Assembly: GCF_014931395.1 (NCBI RefSeq) | Contig: NZ_CP063120.1 | Location: 1,719,501 to 1,783,500, forward strand | Reading direction: 5' to 3' | From: Haemophilus parainfluenzae | Lineage (GTDB): Bacteria; Pseudomonadota; Gammaproteobacteria; Enterobacterales; Pasteurellaceae | DNA: 64,000 nt | Part shown: positions 30,431 to 39,478 of the stretch, in pieces | Position numbering within the stretch: the first letter of the stretch is position 1 | Layout of the letters: each line of letters begins with the position of its first letter | Notes under the pieces: model-generated | Told to the model about the DNA's origin: nothing | The model's database searches: none | Seen by the model: only the letters and a program-made list of their open reading frames with translations | Program-made: the position numbers and the translations under genes

Positions 30431-31354
30431 TTAGAGAGATTGTGTAATCAAGCGTTGCGGACGAATCACATTGTTATCATCGATAAGTGCTACGCCTAAA
30501 AAGATATTCTTGTCAGAAAACAACCGCACTTGACCATATAATTTTGCTTCATTCGCAAATTTGACACGCTGCCCAAAGCCAATACCTTTACTCTGCTCTG
30601 CATTTAACTGTAATGCAGGTAATTTACTGACTGTGGTATCTGTCGGTAAAAGATGTTGATCAAGTTGAGCAAGAGCACCTTGCTCTGCAAGCGCCTGCAA
30701 AGCATCCCATGTCATCATCTTTTCTGTTGGATAATCCGCAACCGCAATTCGACGTAACACAGTCACATGAGCACCACAACCTAACACTTCACCTAAGTCA
30801 TCCACTAATGTACGGATATAGGTTCCTTTCGAACAATGCACTTCTAAGGTTAGAAAAGGGGCTTGATACTCGATAAAGTTAAGCTCAAAAATCGTGATAG
30901 GACGTGCGTCACGTTCCACGGTAATGCCTGCGCGAGCATACTCATATAACGGTTTTCCATTGTGCTTTAACGCAGAAAACATAGTCGGCACTTGCAAAAT
31001 ATCACCCCGAAATTGTTCAAGTGCGGCCAAAATTTGTGATGTTTCCACCTTAACAGGGCGTGTTTCGACCACTTGTCCTTCTGCATCGGAGGTATCCGTA
31101 CGTTCACCTAATTTTGCTGTGACCACATAGCGTTTATCTGCATCTAATAAGAATTGGGAAAACTTTGTCGCTTCGCCTAAACAAATAGGTAACATACCAG
31201 TTGCTAATGGATCAAGCGCACCGGTATGTCCTGCTTTATTCGCTTGGAATACGCGTTTCACTTTTTGCATAATGTCATTTGATGACATGCCTTGTGGTTT
31301 ATCTAATAAAAATACACCATCAATATCACGCCCACGCTTACGAGGTCTCGACAT
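30431..31354 (-). CDS. truB: tRNA pseudouridine(55) synthase TruB
   Basis: A 307-residue pseudouridine synthase that modifies U55 in the T-loop of tRNAs. The catalytic aspartate is Asp48 in [13 protein letters not shown], and the KPxG motif is [13 protein letters not shown]-terminal PUA-like region follows residue ~250. Its ATG overlaps the rbfA stop by one base. Last gene of the metY-rimP-nusA-infB-rbfA-truB set. Confidence 0.96.
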   Translation of the reverse strand: MSRPRKRGRDIDGVFLLDKPQGMSSNDIMQKVKRVFQANKAGHTGALDPLATGMLPICLGEATKFSQFLLDADKRYVVTAKLGERTDTSDAEGQVVETRPVKVETSQILAALEQFRGDILQVPTMFSALKHNGKPLYEYARAGITVERDARPITIFELNFIEYQAPFLTLEVHCSKGTYIRTLVDDLGEVLGCGAHVTVLRRIAVADYPTEKMMTWDALQALAEQGALAQLDQHLLPTDTTVSKLPALQLNAEQSKGIGFGQRVKFANEAKLYGQVRLFSDKNIFLGVALIDDNNVIRPQRLITQSL

Positions 31355-31740
31355 TAGTCATTTTCCTCAACGTGTTTTTTCTCGTCTTCGCGAATCACGT
31401 TTGTCACTAAATTAGACATACGCATCCCTTCGACTAGGGATTGATCGTAGAAGAAACGAATTTCCGGCACAATGCGTAAGCGCATCGCTTTACCCACTAA
31501 TGAACGGATATAAGGTGCTGCTTTTTCCAAACCTTTCATGCCTTGTGCAATCGCCACTTCATCATGATCAAACAAAAATGTGACAAACACTTTTGCATAC
31601 GCTAAATCGCTTGAAACTTCCACATCTGACACGGTTACCATGCCAATACGGGGATCTTTTACTTCCCGTTGTAAAATGATGGCGATTTCTTTTTGTAATT
31701 CTTGTGCAACACGATCACTGCGTTTAAATTCTCTTGCCAT
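31354..31740 (-). CDS. rbfA: Ribosome-binding factor A
   Basis: A 128-residue KH-fold protein needed for late maturation of the 30S subunit (16S rRNA 5' end). Family features: the N-terminal [21 protein letters not shown], then [19 protein letters not shown], and [17 protein letters not shown]. Overlaps truB by one base. Separated from infB by an inserted small membrane-protein gene. Confidence 0.95.
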   Translation of the reverse strand: MAREFKRSDRVAQELQKEIAIILQREVKDPRIGMVTVSDVEVSSDLAYAKVFVTFLFDHDEVAIAQGMKGLEKAAPYIRSLVGKAMRLRIVPEIRFFYDQSLVEGMRMSNLVTNVIREDEKKHVEEND

Positions 31741-31788
31741 AATATTTCTCTTACTAAGTAAGTTTTACCTACATTTATAGGTTACAAA

Positions 31789-32064
31789 TTATTTCTCTGA
31801 TTTGGTTTTATTTCGGCGAAGGATAAAACCGATCACTACGCCAATGAGACCTGCGATGACATTTACGATGACATCCATCACAACAACAACTAGACTCCAG
31901 TCTGCCCCACGTTCTTCATAGGATAACTGGGCATGATAAATGCTGGCTATCCAAAAACAAAGTTTTACAGCAATGGGGATAATTAGAAATTTCCATTTCT
32001 TCTGCCCAACCCCATAAGCAATCAAAATAGCATTGATAGCCGCCCAACCAAACATTGATTCCAT
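31789..32064 (-). CDS. Hypothetical small membrane protein inserted between infB and rbfA
   Basis: A 91-residue protein with about three hydrophobic segments (MFGWAAINAILIAYGVG, WKFLIIPIAVKLCFWIASIY, and MDVIVNVIAGLIGVVIGFIL) and a basic C-terminus (RRNKTKSEK). I start at ATG 32064, preceded by GGAGCTAAAA; a TTG at 32082 also lies in frame. I do not recognise the family. infB and rbfA are normally adjacent, so this gene is an insertion in a very conserved operon. It begins just after the infB terminator, so it and rbfA-truB probably need readthrough or their own promoter. Confidence 0.65.
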   Translation of the reverse strand: MESMFGWAAINAILIAYGVGQKKWKFLIIPIAVKLCFWIASIYHAQLSYEERGADWSLVVVVMDVIVNVIAGLIGVVIGFILRRNKTKSEK

Positions 32065-32083
32065 TTTTAGCTCCAATGACAAA

Positions 32084-32115
32084 AGCGGTCAAAAATACGT
32101 TGAATTTTGACCGCT
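32084..32115 (-). terminator. Terminator after infB (degenerate uptake-signal arms)
   Basis: Perfect 11-bp stem AGCGGTCAAAA/TTTTGACCGCT with a 10-nt loop, followed on the minus strand by TTTTGTC. It divides infB from the unknown membrane gene and rbfA. Confidence 0.7.
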
Positions 32116-32126
32116 CTTTTTATCGA

Positions 32127-34643
32127 TTAGATTGAACGTTTAACTTCAACGACTTCAAACACCTCGATTTGGTCGCCGACTTTCACGTCATTGTAGTTTT
32201 TAACGCCGATACCACATTCCATACCATTACGGACTTCAGAAACGTCATCTTTAAAGCGACGGAGAGATTCCAATTCACCTTCAAAAATTACCACGTTATC
32301 ACGTAATACACGGATTGGATTGTTACGTTTTACTACACCTTCGGTCACCATACAACCCGCGATTGCACCAAATTTCGGATGTTTAAACACATCACGCACT
32401 TCAGCCAAGCCGATGATTTCTTGTTTGAATTCAGGTTGTAGCATACCACTCATCGCGGCTTTCACATCATTTAATAGTTCATAAATGATGGAGTAATAAC
32501 GAAGGTCAATGTTTTCTGCTTCGATAATACGACGAGCAGAAGCATCTGCACGAACGTTAAAGCCGACCATAATCGCATTAGAAGCCGCTGCTAAGGTTGC
32601 ATCAGTTTCAGAAATACCACCTACGCCTGAGCCCACTACTTTCACTTTCACTTCATCAGTAGAAAGATCTTGTAATGATTGAATAATTGCTTCTACAGAA
32701 CCCTGTACGTCCGCTTTCACAATAACGTTAAGCTCTGCCACATCACCTTCAGTCATATTGCTAAACATATTTTCAAGTTTCGCTTTTTGCTGACGAGCGA
32801 GTTTCACTTCACGGAACTTACCTTGACGGTGTAATGCCACTTCACGTGCTTTTTTCTCATCACGTACGACAGTTGCTTCATCACCCGCTGCTGGTACACC
32901 AGAAAGACCTAACACTTCAACCGGGATTGATGGGCCAGCTTCATCGATTTCTTTACCGTTTTCATCGCGCATTGCACGAACACGGCCATATTCAAAACCA
33001 CAAAGTACGATATCACCTTTACGTAAAGTACCTGATTGAACAAGAATTGTCGCAACTGGACCACGACCTTTATCAAGGTAAGATTCAATCACTACACCGC
33101 TTGCCATGCCGTCTTTTACAGCCGTTAATTCAAGCACTTCTGATTGAAGCAAGATGGCATCTAATAAGTCATCAACACCGGTGCCTTTCTTCGCAGAAAC
33201 AGGCACGAATTGCACATCACCACCGAATTTCTCAGAGATCACTTCGTGTTGAAGTAATTCTTGTTCTACGCGATCTGGGTTGGCTTCTGGTTTATCAATT
33301 TTGTTCACCGCAACCACTAAAGGCGCACCTGCTGCTTTCGCGTGTTGAATCGCTTCAATGGTTTGAGGCATCACACCATCATCTGCCGCTACGACAAGAA
33401 CGACGATATCCGTTGCTTTCGCACCACGTGCACGCATAGAGGTAAATGCCGCGTGTCCCGGGGTATCTAAGAAGGTAATCATTTTGCCGTCATCCATTTC
33501 TACGTGGTACGCACCGATGTGCTGAGTAATACCACCCGCCTCACCTGCTGCAACTTTCGCTTTACGAATGTAATCAAGCAATGAAGTTTTACCATGGTCA
33601 ACGTGACCCATAATGGTCACAACCGGTGCACGAGTTACTTTTTCTGCGTTAACATCACGATCGCCTAATACTTCTTCTTCAAGTTCATTTTCATTACGAA
33701 GAATCACTTTGTGACCTAATTCTTCAGCCACTAATTGTGCTGTTTCTTGGTCAAGTACTTGGTTAATGGTTACCATTTCGCCCATCTTCATCATAGCTTT
33801 GATGATTTCAGTCGCTTTGGTTGCCATTTTGTTTGCTAATTCCGCAACGGTAATGGTTTCACCAATAACAACATCCTGTTTCACAACCTGAACAGGTTTT
33901 GTGAAGGCTTGTTGTAATGCTGCACCTTTCTTACCATTTTTACCTTTACCGAATTTACCGTCTTTTTGATTTTTACGGTTAGATTCGCGCTCATTTTTAT
34001 TGCTGCCTTTCACGTCATCGCGTTCTTTTTTCGCTTTAGCGACTTTATTTTTGCCGCGACCACGATTTTCATTACGACGTTCTTCTTCGTCTTCCGCTTC
34101 TAAAGCATAACGAGAGCTTAAATTGTAATCGGTATAATCTTCTGATGCGCTTTCATTGCTTGACGTATCCGCTTCAGCATAACGTTTAGCATCTTCAGCT
34201 GCTTTACGCGCTTGCTCTTCTGCTTTTTGGCGAGCCAGCTCTTCCGCTTTGCGACGAAGCTCTGCTTCTTCCGCTTTGCGTTTTTCTTTTTCAGGATCAA
34301 CAGATTTAGGTTTATTTTCAACCGCACTTGGTGCTGGTTTCGCAGCTTTTTCTGCTTCAGCCTTAGCTTTTTCGGCTTTCGCTTTTTCAGCGGCTAAACG
34401 TGCTTTTTCTTCTGCTGCTTTCTTTTCAGCTGCTTCAGCTTCTTGCTGGGCTTTTAATTTTGCTGCTTCTTCCGCTTTTTTAGCGGCATCTGTTGGTACT
34501 GTACGTTTTTTACGTACTTCAACTTGTACCGCTTTTGCTTTACCGCCAGCAGTAGCACTGCTTACAGTTGTTTTTGTTCTGCGTTGAATACTTAGTTTTT
34601 TCGGTGCATTCGCATCCGCATTTTTTACATCTTCAGTCATCAT
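32127..34643 (-). CDS. infB: Translation initiation factor IF-2
   Basis: An 838-residue GTPase that brings initiator fMet-tRNA to the 30S subunit. Order: short N-terminal IF2_N-like part, a long Ala/Lys/Glu-rich coiled region (~40-250), a second IF2_N domain (~255-310), the G domain with GHVDHGKTS (P-loop), DTPGHAAF and NKID, then domains II, III and the fMet-tRNA-binding domain IV. The charged linker is long but normal for the family. It lies 8 bp after nusA in the operon. Confidence 0.97.
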   Translation of the reverse strand: MMTEDVKNADANAPKKLSIQRRTKTTVSSATAGGKAKAVQVEVRKKRTVPTDAAKKAEEAAKLKAQQEAEAAEKKAAEEKARLAAEKAKAEKAKAEAEKAAKPAPSAVENKPKSVDPEKEKRKAEEAELRRKAEELARQKAEEQARKAAEDAKRYAEADTSSNESASEDYTDYNLSSRYALEAEDEEERRNENRGRGKNKVAKAKKERDDVKGSNKNERESNRKNQKDGKFGKGKNGKKGAALQQAFTKPVQVVKQDVVIGETITVAELANKMATKATEIIKAMMKMGEMVTINQVLDQETAQLVAEELGHKVILRNENELEEEVLGDRDVNAEKVTRAPVVTIMGHVDHGKTSLLDYIRKAKVAAGEAGGITQHIGAYHVEMDDGKMITFLDTPGHAAFTSMRARGAKATDIVVLVVAADDGVMPQTIEAIQHAKAAGAPLVVAVNKIDKPEANPDRVEQELLQHEVISEKFGGDVQFVPVSAKKGTGVDDLLDAILLQSEVLELTAVKDGMASGVVIESYLDKGRGPVATILVQSGTLRKGDIVLCGFEYGRVRAMRDENGKEIDEAGPSIPVEVLGLSGVPAAGDEATVVRDEKKAREVALHRQGKFREVKLARQQKAKLENMFSNMTEGDVAELNVIVKADVQGSVEAIIQSLQDLSTDEVKVKVVGSGVGGISETDATLAAASNAIMVGFNVRADASARRIIEAENIDLRYYSIIYELLNDVKAAMSGMLQPEFKQEIIGLAEVRDVFKHPKFGAIAGCMVTEGVVKRNNPIRVLRDNVVIFEGELESLRRFKDDVSEVRNGMECGIGVKNYNDVKVGDQIEVFEVVEVKRSI

Positions 34644-34651
34644 TAAACTCC

Positions 34652-36139
34652 TTACTCTTCGCTAAACCAGCAAATATTACGCGCAGCCATAATAAAGTCA
34701 GCGGCTTGCTCTGCGGTTAATTCTTCGATATCAGCTAAATCATCTACACCTTGCTCAGCAAGTTCTTCAAGCGTAGTAATTTGTTTTTCAGCTAATTTAA
34801 AAGCAATGTGACGATTCATGCCTTCAAGATTTAATAAACGATCTTCAATATTCGCTTTTTTCAAGGCTTCTTCTTCAGCTGCTGCAGCTGCAGTAATGGC
34901 ATCTTTTGCGCGACCTTGTAACTCTTCGATAAGATCTTCATCTTCTAAACCATCAATTGCAGTTAGCTCGCTCACTGGAACATAAGCCACTTCTTCTAAT
35001 GAAGTAAAACCTTCATCCACTAAGATTTGAGCAAACTCTTCATCAAGACCCAATTTATCCATGAATAAATTTAATACTTTGGTATCTTCTGCTTGATGTT
35101 TTTCATTTAATTGTTCGGTAGTCATGACATTTAATGTCCAACCGGTTAATTGTGTCGCTAAACGTACGTTTTGACCGTTACGACCAATTGCTTGTGCTAA
35201 GTTGTCAGCATTAACCGCAATATCCATTGAGTGATTATCTTCATCCACAATGATTGACGTTACATCAGCCGGCGCCATTGCATTAATCACATATTGTGCT
35301 GGATTGTCATCCCAAAGTACGATATCCACACGTTCGCCACCTAACTCATTGGTAATTGCTTGAACGCGTGCACCACGCATACCCACACATGCACCCACTG
35401 GATCAATACGTTTGTCGTTTGATTTCACTGCAATTTTCGCACGAGAACCTGGATCACGTGCCGCACCACGAATTTCAAGCATTTCTTCGCCGATTTCTGG
35501 TACTTCAATACGGAATAACTCGATTAACATTTCAGGTTTTGCACGAGTTACGAATAGTTGTGCTGTTTTGCTTTCTGGATTCACTTTATAAAGCACACCA
35601 CGAACACGATCGCCAGGACGGAAGTTTTCACGTGGAAGCATATCTTCACGCATAATTACGGCTTCAGCTTTATTGCCTAAATCTAAAATAATGCTTTCAC
35701 GGTTTACTTTTTTCACCGTACCCGTAACAATTTTGCCTTCTTCAGAACGGAATTGCTCAACCACTTTTGCACGTTCTGCTTCACGGATTTTAGTGCTGAT
35801 TACTTGACGAGCAGTTTGCATTGCAATACGGTCAAATGCGATAGACTCAATTTGATCTTCGACATAATCACCGATTTGAATATTAGGGTCTTCAAATTGT
35901 GCCGCTTCTAATGTCATTTCTTTTGTTGGCACTTTAACTTCATCAACCACCAACCAACGACGGAATGTATCAAATTCACCCGTTTTAGGATTGATAGATA
36001 CGCGAATATCGGTTTCATAGTCATATTTCTTCTTCGTTGAAAGTGCAATCGCACTCTCTAACGCTTCAAAAATCTTTTCACGTGGTAATAACTTCTCGTT
36101 AGATACTGCTTCAGCAGCTAACAAAATCTCTTTACTCAT
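34652..36139 (-). CDS. nusA: Transcription termination/antitermination factor NusA
   Basis: A 495-residue RNA polymerase-associated factor acting in pausing, termination and antitermination. Domains: N-terminal polymerase-binding domain (1-~125), S1 (~135-200, [21 protein letters not shown]), two KH domains (~230-345, including [17 protein letters not shown] and [15 protein letters not shown]), and two C-terminal acidic repeats (~360-490). Length matches E. coli NusA exactly. Situated 15 bp after rimP. Confidence 0.97.
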   Translation of the reverse strand: MSKEILLAAEAVSNEKLLPREKIFEALESAIALSTKKKYDYETDIRVSINPKTGEFDTFRRWLVVDEVKVPTKEMTLEAAQFEDPNIQIGDYVEDQIESIAFDRIAMQTARQVISTKIREAERAKVVEQFRSEEGKIVTGTVKKVNRESIILDLGNKAEAVIMREDMLPRENFRPGDRVRGVLYKVNPESKTAQLFVTRAKPEMLIELFRIEVPEIGEEMLEIRGAARDPGSRAKIAVKSNDKRIDPVGACVGMRGARVQAITNELGGERVDIVLWDDNPAQYVINAMAPADVTSIIVDEDNHSMDIAVNADNLAQAIGRNGQNVRLATQLTGWTLNVMTTEQLNEKHQAEDTKVLNLFMDKLGLDEEFAQILVDEGFTSLEEVAYVPVSELTAIDGLEDEDLIEELQGRAKDAITAAAAAEEEALKKANIEDRLLNLEGMNRHIAFKLAEKQITTLEELAEQGVDDLADIEELTAEQAADFIMAARNICWFSEE

Positions 36140-36154
36140 TTTCCTTTTTCTCCT

Positions 36155-36610
36155 TTAAAATTTTGCGATTACATTGGCTTTTTGAATGTTGCCAAAAATA
36201 AGAACTTGTTCCTGACCATCAACAATAAGTGTCAACATGTCATTTTCAATTTTTTCCAATTTACCTTGCCATTTACGACGATCTAAAACAGGAATTCGTA
36301 AATGCACAGCGATATCCTCACCCACATAACGTTGGAATTGTTCAAGCGTAAATAACGGACGATCAAGACCTGGTGATGACACTTCTAGGTTATATTTATC
36401 CGCAATTGGATCTTCCACGTCTAAAATCGCACTCACTTGACGACTCACATCAGCACAATCATCAACGCCTACGCCACCGTCTTTATCAATGAATAAACGC
36501 ACGGTCATAAAGCGACCTGCACGTTGGCATTCAATCCCCCAAAGTTCGCAGCCTAAGTCTTCTACTGCACCTTGAAGCATCTCTTGCAATTTTTGTTCTA
36601 ATGTTGCCAA
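36155..36610 (-). CDS. rimP: Ribosome maturation factor RimP
   Basis: A 151-residue protein required for 30S maturation. The family core is visible: [20 protein letters not shown], the [16 protein letters not shown] helix and [13 protein letters not shown]. First protein gene of the operon, 130 bp after the initiator tRNA. Two hairpins in this leader probably tune how much transcription reaches it. Confidence 0.96.
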   Translation of the reverse strand: MATLEQKLQEMLQGAVEDLGCELWGIECQRAGRFMTVRLFIDKDGGVGVDDCADVSRQVSAILDVEDPIADKYNLEVSSPGLDRPLFTLEQFQRYVGEDIAVHLRIPVLDRRKWQGKLEKIENDMLTLIVDGQEQVLIFGNIQKANVIAKF

Positions 36611-36640
36611 TTTTTGCTCCTAATCTTAAAATTCAGACAT

Positions 36641-36676
36641 AAAAAAAGGGTTAGGTTCGTCAATGAACCTAAGCCC
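36641..36676 (-). terminator. Second hairpin in the tRNA-rimP leader
   Basis: GGGCTTAGGTTC pairs with GAACCTAACCC (one bulge) around a 6-nt loop, followed on the minus strand by a run of seven T. It lies 31 bp before the rimP start, so it acts as an attenuator or leaky terminator. Confidence 0.7.
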
Positions 36677-36695
36677 AGTTTCTAAATTTCTCGTA

Positions 36696-36720
36696 CAAAA
36701 AAACCCCAAACTTGGGGTTC
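36696..36720 (-). terminator. Intrinsic terminator after tRNA-fMet
   Basis: AACCCCAA/TTGGGGTT stem with a 2-nt loop and a following T-run on the minus strand, 20 bp past the tRNA 3' end. Confidence 0.8.
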
Positions 36721-36739
36721 TTATTACTGAACTTGTTAT

Positions 36740-36816
36740 TGGTTGCGGGGGCCGGATTTGAACCGACGGCCTTCGGGTTATGAGCCCGACGAGCTACCAA
36801 GCTGCTCCACCCCGCG
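36740..36816 (-). tRNA. metY: Initiator tRNA-fMet (CAU)
   Basis: A 77-nt tRNA on the minus strand with encoded CCA. The cloverleaf can be drawn by eye: acceptor start CGCGGGG with the unpaired first base typical of initiators, the CAU anticodon in a stem with three G-C pairs (GGG-CTCATAA-CCC), and the T-arm GGTTCAAATCC. It precedes rimP-nusA-infB, the same order as metY in E. coli. Confidence 0.95.
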
Positions 36817-36930
36817 TCCGAAATATGGGGAGTATTATAGTGTTCTAAATCAAAAGATCAAGCGGTTTCTACTAATTTTCTTGAAAACGTAAGATTTTTT
36901 GACCGCACTTTGCTTTATCTAAAGTAATAG

Positions 36931-37059
36931 TTAGAATCCAAAGCCAGTACCTAGACCTACACCAACGCCTACGCCATTACTGCCGCCGCCAGCACCTACA
37001 CCAACAGAACAAGCCGAAACAATCATACATAATGATAAAACTAAGAGAATTTTTTTCAT
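36931..37059 (-). CDS. Small glycine-rich lipoprotein (42 residues)
   Basis: A 42-codon gene with the ribosome site AAAGGAAAAT before the ATG at 37059. The N-terminus is a lipoprotein signal (KKILLVLSLCMIVSAC, lipobox VSAC with lipidated Cys about 17). The mature part is only ~26 residues of Gly/Val repeats (GVGVGVGLGTGFGF). I know no function for it. An uptake signal (GACCGCACTTT) lies just downstream at about 36900. The signal peptide and ribosome site make it a credible gene despite its size. Confidence 0.65.
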   Translation of the reverse strand: MKKILLVLSLCMIVSACSVGVGAGGGSNGVGVGVGLGTGFGF

Positions 37060-37272
37060 ATTATTTTCCTTTTTATATTTGAGTAAACGAACATAGCTTA
37101 TCAGATTTCACTAGATCAACGCTATTTAAAAAATTTTAGCTTATCACTGGTATCTACAAATTTGTCCAATTGAGTTTTATTTTCTATATATTCAAAAATT
37201 ATAATATTTCAAATTTATCCTATATAATAAGGAGATACATTCATTTTTTAATTAACAAAGAGGAAATTCAAT

Positions 37273-37596
37273 ATGAGTGCTTTTAATCCTTCACTACCTT
37301 GTCCACATTGTAATGCCCCTATTCATGGAGGGCTTGTTAAAGGTCTTGGAGCTGTCAAACAATGCCCATCTTGCCAAAAGAAAATTAAGTTTAAAAAACC
37401 ACCAGCTAGCGTTATTCTTAAACTCTTATGGAAACCATTTGTCATTTTTATGGTTATTGTAGTACTAGTTCTTGCGGTTTCACTTGCACTTTTTGGCGAT
37501 GTACCTGAAATGCTTGTTCCAGTTATGACCGTTTTATTCATGTTATTTACGCTTCCAAAAATTAATAAACTCTCTTCCTTCGAAAAAGATGAATAA
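37273..37596 (+). CDS. Hypothetical zinc-ribbon membrane protein
   Basis: A 107-residue protein. The N-terminal ~40 residues form a probable zinc ribbon (CPHCNAPIHGG, then CPSCQKKIKFK). Two hydrophobic helices follow (about 50-72 and 78-95). Such small ribbon-plus-membrane proteins are common and of unknown role. Ribosome site AAGAGGAAATT precedes the ATG. It lies with the next gene between the translation operon and the Rhs island. Confidence 0.65.
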   Translation: MSAFNPSLPCPHCNAPIHGGLVKGLGAVKQCPSCQKKIKFKKPPASVILKLLWKPFVIFMVIVVLVLAVSLALFGDVPEMLVPVMTVLFMLFTLPKINKLSSFEKDE

Positions 37597-37687
37597 CTAA
37601 CTGGTTAAGCACCCTTAATTATGAGGTTGCTTAACCTATGCTATTTTCAATACTTTTCTTAAAGTAAAAATTATTAAAGGATATCTT

Positions 37688-38116
37688 ATGAAACGTCCTA
37701 TTTCAGTTACCATTGCAAGCATAATCTATTTTATTTTCTCTACATTATACTGTTTTCTCTATGTGACATTTGCTATTTACACTCCCGATCAATTCCTACA
37801 AAATTTAGCTGATGCTTACTCATTTTTACCTTCATGGCTATCCATTATCGTTTCAGTTGGTTTTGCGGCAATGCCTGTTTTTATTGCAGTAGGCTTACTC
37901 TCTGGAAAAAAACTCGCTCGCTGGATTGCTGTTTTATCCACAGTAATTTCACTTATTATGATTTTCGTTGATAGTGAACTTTATTCAAATGGAAAAATCA
38001 TTACCCAGTGCATCATCCAAGGCATATTAATGTTCTTACTTTTTAACCCTACCTCTAATCGATATTTTCAAATCAATAAATCAACTGAGCAGACTACTAA
38101 TAAAAAGTACAGTTAA
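37688..38116 (+). CDS. Hypothetical four-helix membrane protein
   Basis: A 142-residue protein with four predicted transmembrane helices (about 7-28, 48-72, 79-97 and 103-122) and a polar C-terminus. Function unknown and no family recognised. Ribosome site AAAGGATATC before the ATG. It is 91 bp downstream of the zinc-ribbon gene, possibly in one transcript. Confidence 0.65.
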   Translation: MKRPISVTIASIIYFIFSTLYCFLYVTFAIYTPDQFLQNLADAYSFLPSWLSIIVSVGFAAMPVFIAVGLLSGKKLARWIAVLSTVISLIMIFVDSELYSNGKIITQCIIQGILMFLLFNPTSNRYFQINKSTEQTTNKKYS

Positions 38117-38523
38117 AACCTCAGATAAATAAATTATAAAAATGAAATTATATCGCAGTTATTATCTGTTTAACTGGCAAAACAATAGAATCATTAATCC
38201 ATACAAACGTCCTTACATACTTCATAACAAATACTAGTTTAGAATTATGTAACAATACTTATCATCTAATTATTTGATAACTTTTTTCTATGCATCAAAT
38301 GATTTTATCAGTGATAACTTACTCTAATCTTTTAACCAGATTCCATAAATTAGCTTAGAGTTGAGTAAGTTCATCGTATGAAGCTGTTAAGATATATTCT
38401 ATTTGAGATAGTAAGAAAGATTTTATTGCTTTATTTATCTAATTAAATAGCCTCCCATTAGCTTTACTGAGCAAATATCATTATTAAATAAAACTGGAAA
38501 GTAAAAAAAATTAATATACACAG
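38117..38523. other. AT-rich intergenic region with no gene seen
   Basis: About 400 bp of strongly AT-rich sequence between the four-helix membrane gene and the end of the Rhs island. I see no convincing ORF, RNA, uptake signal or strong hairpin. It is the left boundary of the accessory region. Confidence 0.6.
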
Positions 38524-38808
38524 CTATTGTGGAAGATACTCCCATCTATCATTAATAGATTTTCTTACTGCTTTATAACCTAAAGGAAGGTTACCTAATT
38601 GACTAATTGTAGGATCAATTGCCAATATTTGTCCAAGAGATACTAACTTTAGCTTATCCTCTGAATAATCCCCATTCCCTGCATGAAATTGCCACGCAAT
38701 ACCACTATCATCATTATCATGAAAAACCAGCAATATAGGAAGTCTATCAGAAATGATATAACTTGTTGTTAACACAGTAGAATCAAGCTCATAATTAAAA
38801 ATATTCAT
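38524..38808 (-). CDS. DUF2185 (Imm33-like) probable immunity protein
   Basis: A 94-residue protein with the DUF2185 pattern: strand-rich N-terminus (TSYIISDRLPILLVFHD), then DSGIAWQFHAGNGDYS and LVSLGQILAIDPTISQL, ending GYKAV. DUF2185/Imm33 proteins are often immunity proteins next to polymorphic toxins. It is the last gene of the Rhs island, after the 208-residue putative immunity gene. Which toxin it neutralises is not evident; it may be a leftover from a lost tip. Confidence 0.6.
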   Translation of the reverse strand: MNIFNYELDSTVLTTSYIISDRLPILLVFHDNDDSGIAWQFHAGNGDYSEDKLKLVSLGQILAIDPTISQLGNLPLGYKAVRKSINDRWEYLPQ

Positions 38809-38823
38809 ACGTCATTACTCCCT

Positions 38824-39450
38824 CTAAAAATGACAAATACGTTTACCGTCCTTTCCTTTTAACACATCATTAATTAATGTATTTATATGCTCTTCATTAA
38901 ATTGACGAGAAAAGTCTACAATTTTCTTACGGTTATTTTCTGGATATAAATAAGATGCAGCCAAAATATACATAAAAGGAGCTATTGTTCCCCTTAAATT
39001 TTCTAAATAGATATCCTTAGTGATATAAGTCATAATTTTATTAAAATCATCATCTTTAAGCACTATCTTTTTCATATAAATAGCAGCACAAGCACCTGCA
39101 GCTTGCAAGAAGTTATTTGATTCCAACGATTCATAAACAAAAGATAAATTCTCTATTTCTGAATTCTCTAGATAGACAATGGCTAAAGCTAGGGAACGAT
39201 ATGTCACTGGCGTTGGAATGTTCCTGAGAATTAATGACTTCAAATATGAAATTTCATCTATGCAATTAGTCGCAGCCATAGCGTAAATTAAATACATTTG
39301 AGATTCCCATGATTTTGGTTTATCCATCTCTATAGCTAAAGCTTGGTGCAATAACGCACCATAACCTGTCAACCGTTCTTTTAAAATTTTCTTAGCTGCT
39401 TTTTTTACTAGAGATGTTTTTCCTGAAGTTAAGTCTTCTGCATATTTCAT
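38824..39450 (-). CDS. Putative immunity protein for the Rhs-HNH toxin (helical, HEAT-like)
   Basis: A 208-residue, all-helical protein built from repeated ~35-residue helical pairs (SWESQMYLIYAMAATN, YRSLALAIVYLEN, FLQAAGACAAIYMKK, TIAPFMYILAASYLYP), suggestive of HEAT-like repeats. No named family recognised. It begins 28 bp after the stop of the HNH-tipped rhs gene, the usual place for cognate immunity. AT-rich compared with the rhs core. Immunity role is inferred from position only. Confidence 0.6.
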   Translation of the reverse strand: MKYAEDLTSGKTSLVKKAAKKILKERLTGYGALLHQALAIEMDKPKSWESQMYLIYAMAATNCIDEISYLKSLILRNIPTPVTYRSLALAIVYLENSEIENLSFVYESLESNNFLQAAGACAAIYMKKIVLKDDDFNKIMTYITKDIYLENLRGTIAPFMYILAASYLYPENNRKKIVDFSRQFNEEHINTLINDVLKGKDGKRICHF

Positions 39451-39478
39451 GTTTTATTTCCTAATATAACTAACATAA

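Noticed and set aside
32834..33439. Long plus-strand ORF (201 codons) opposite infB
   Set aside because: It is antisense to the conserved G-domain region of IF-2, is very rich in His/Leu/Gln as expected of a reversed codon pattern, and has no ribosome site.
36740..38520. Genomic island integrated at the initiator tRNA
   Set aside because: The tRNA is 1.7 kb from the Rhs island, no integrase or duplicated tRNA 3' end was seen, and the Rhs island is better explained by local recombination.
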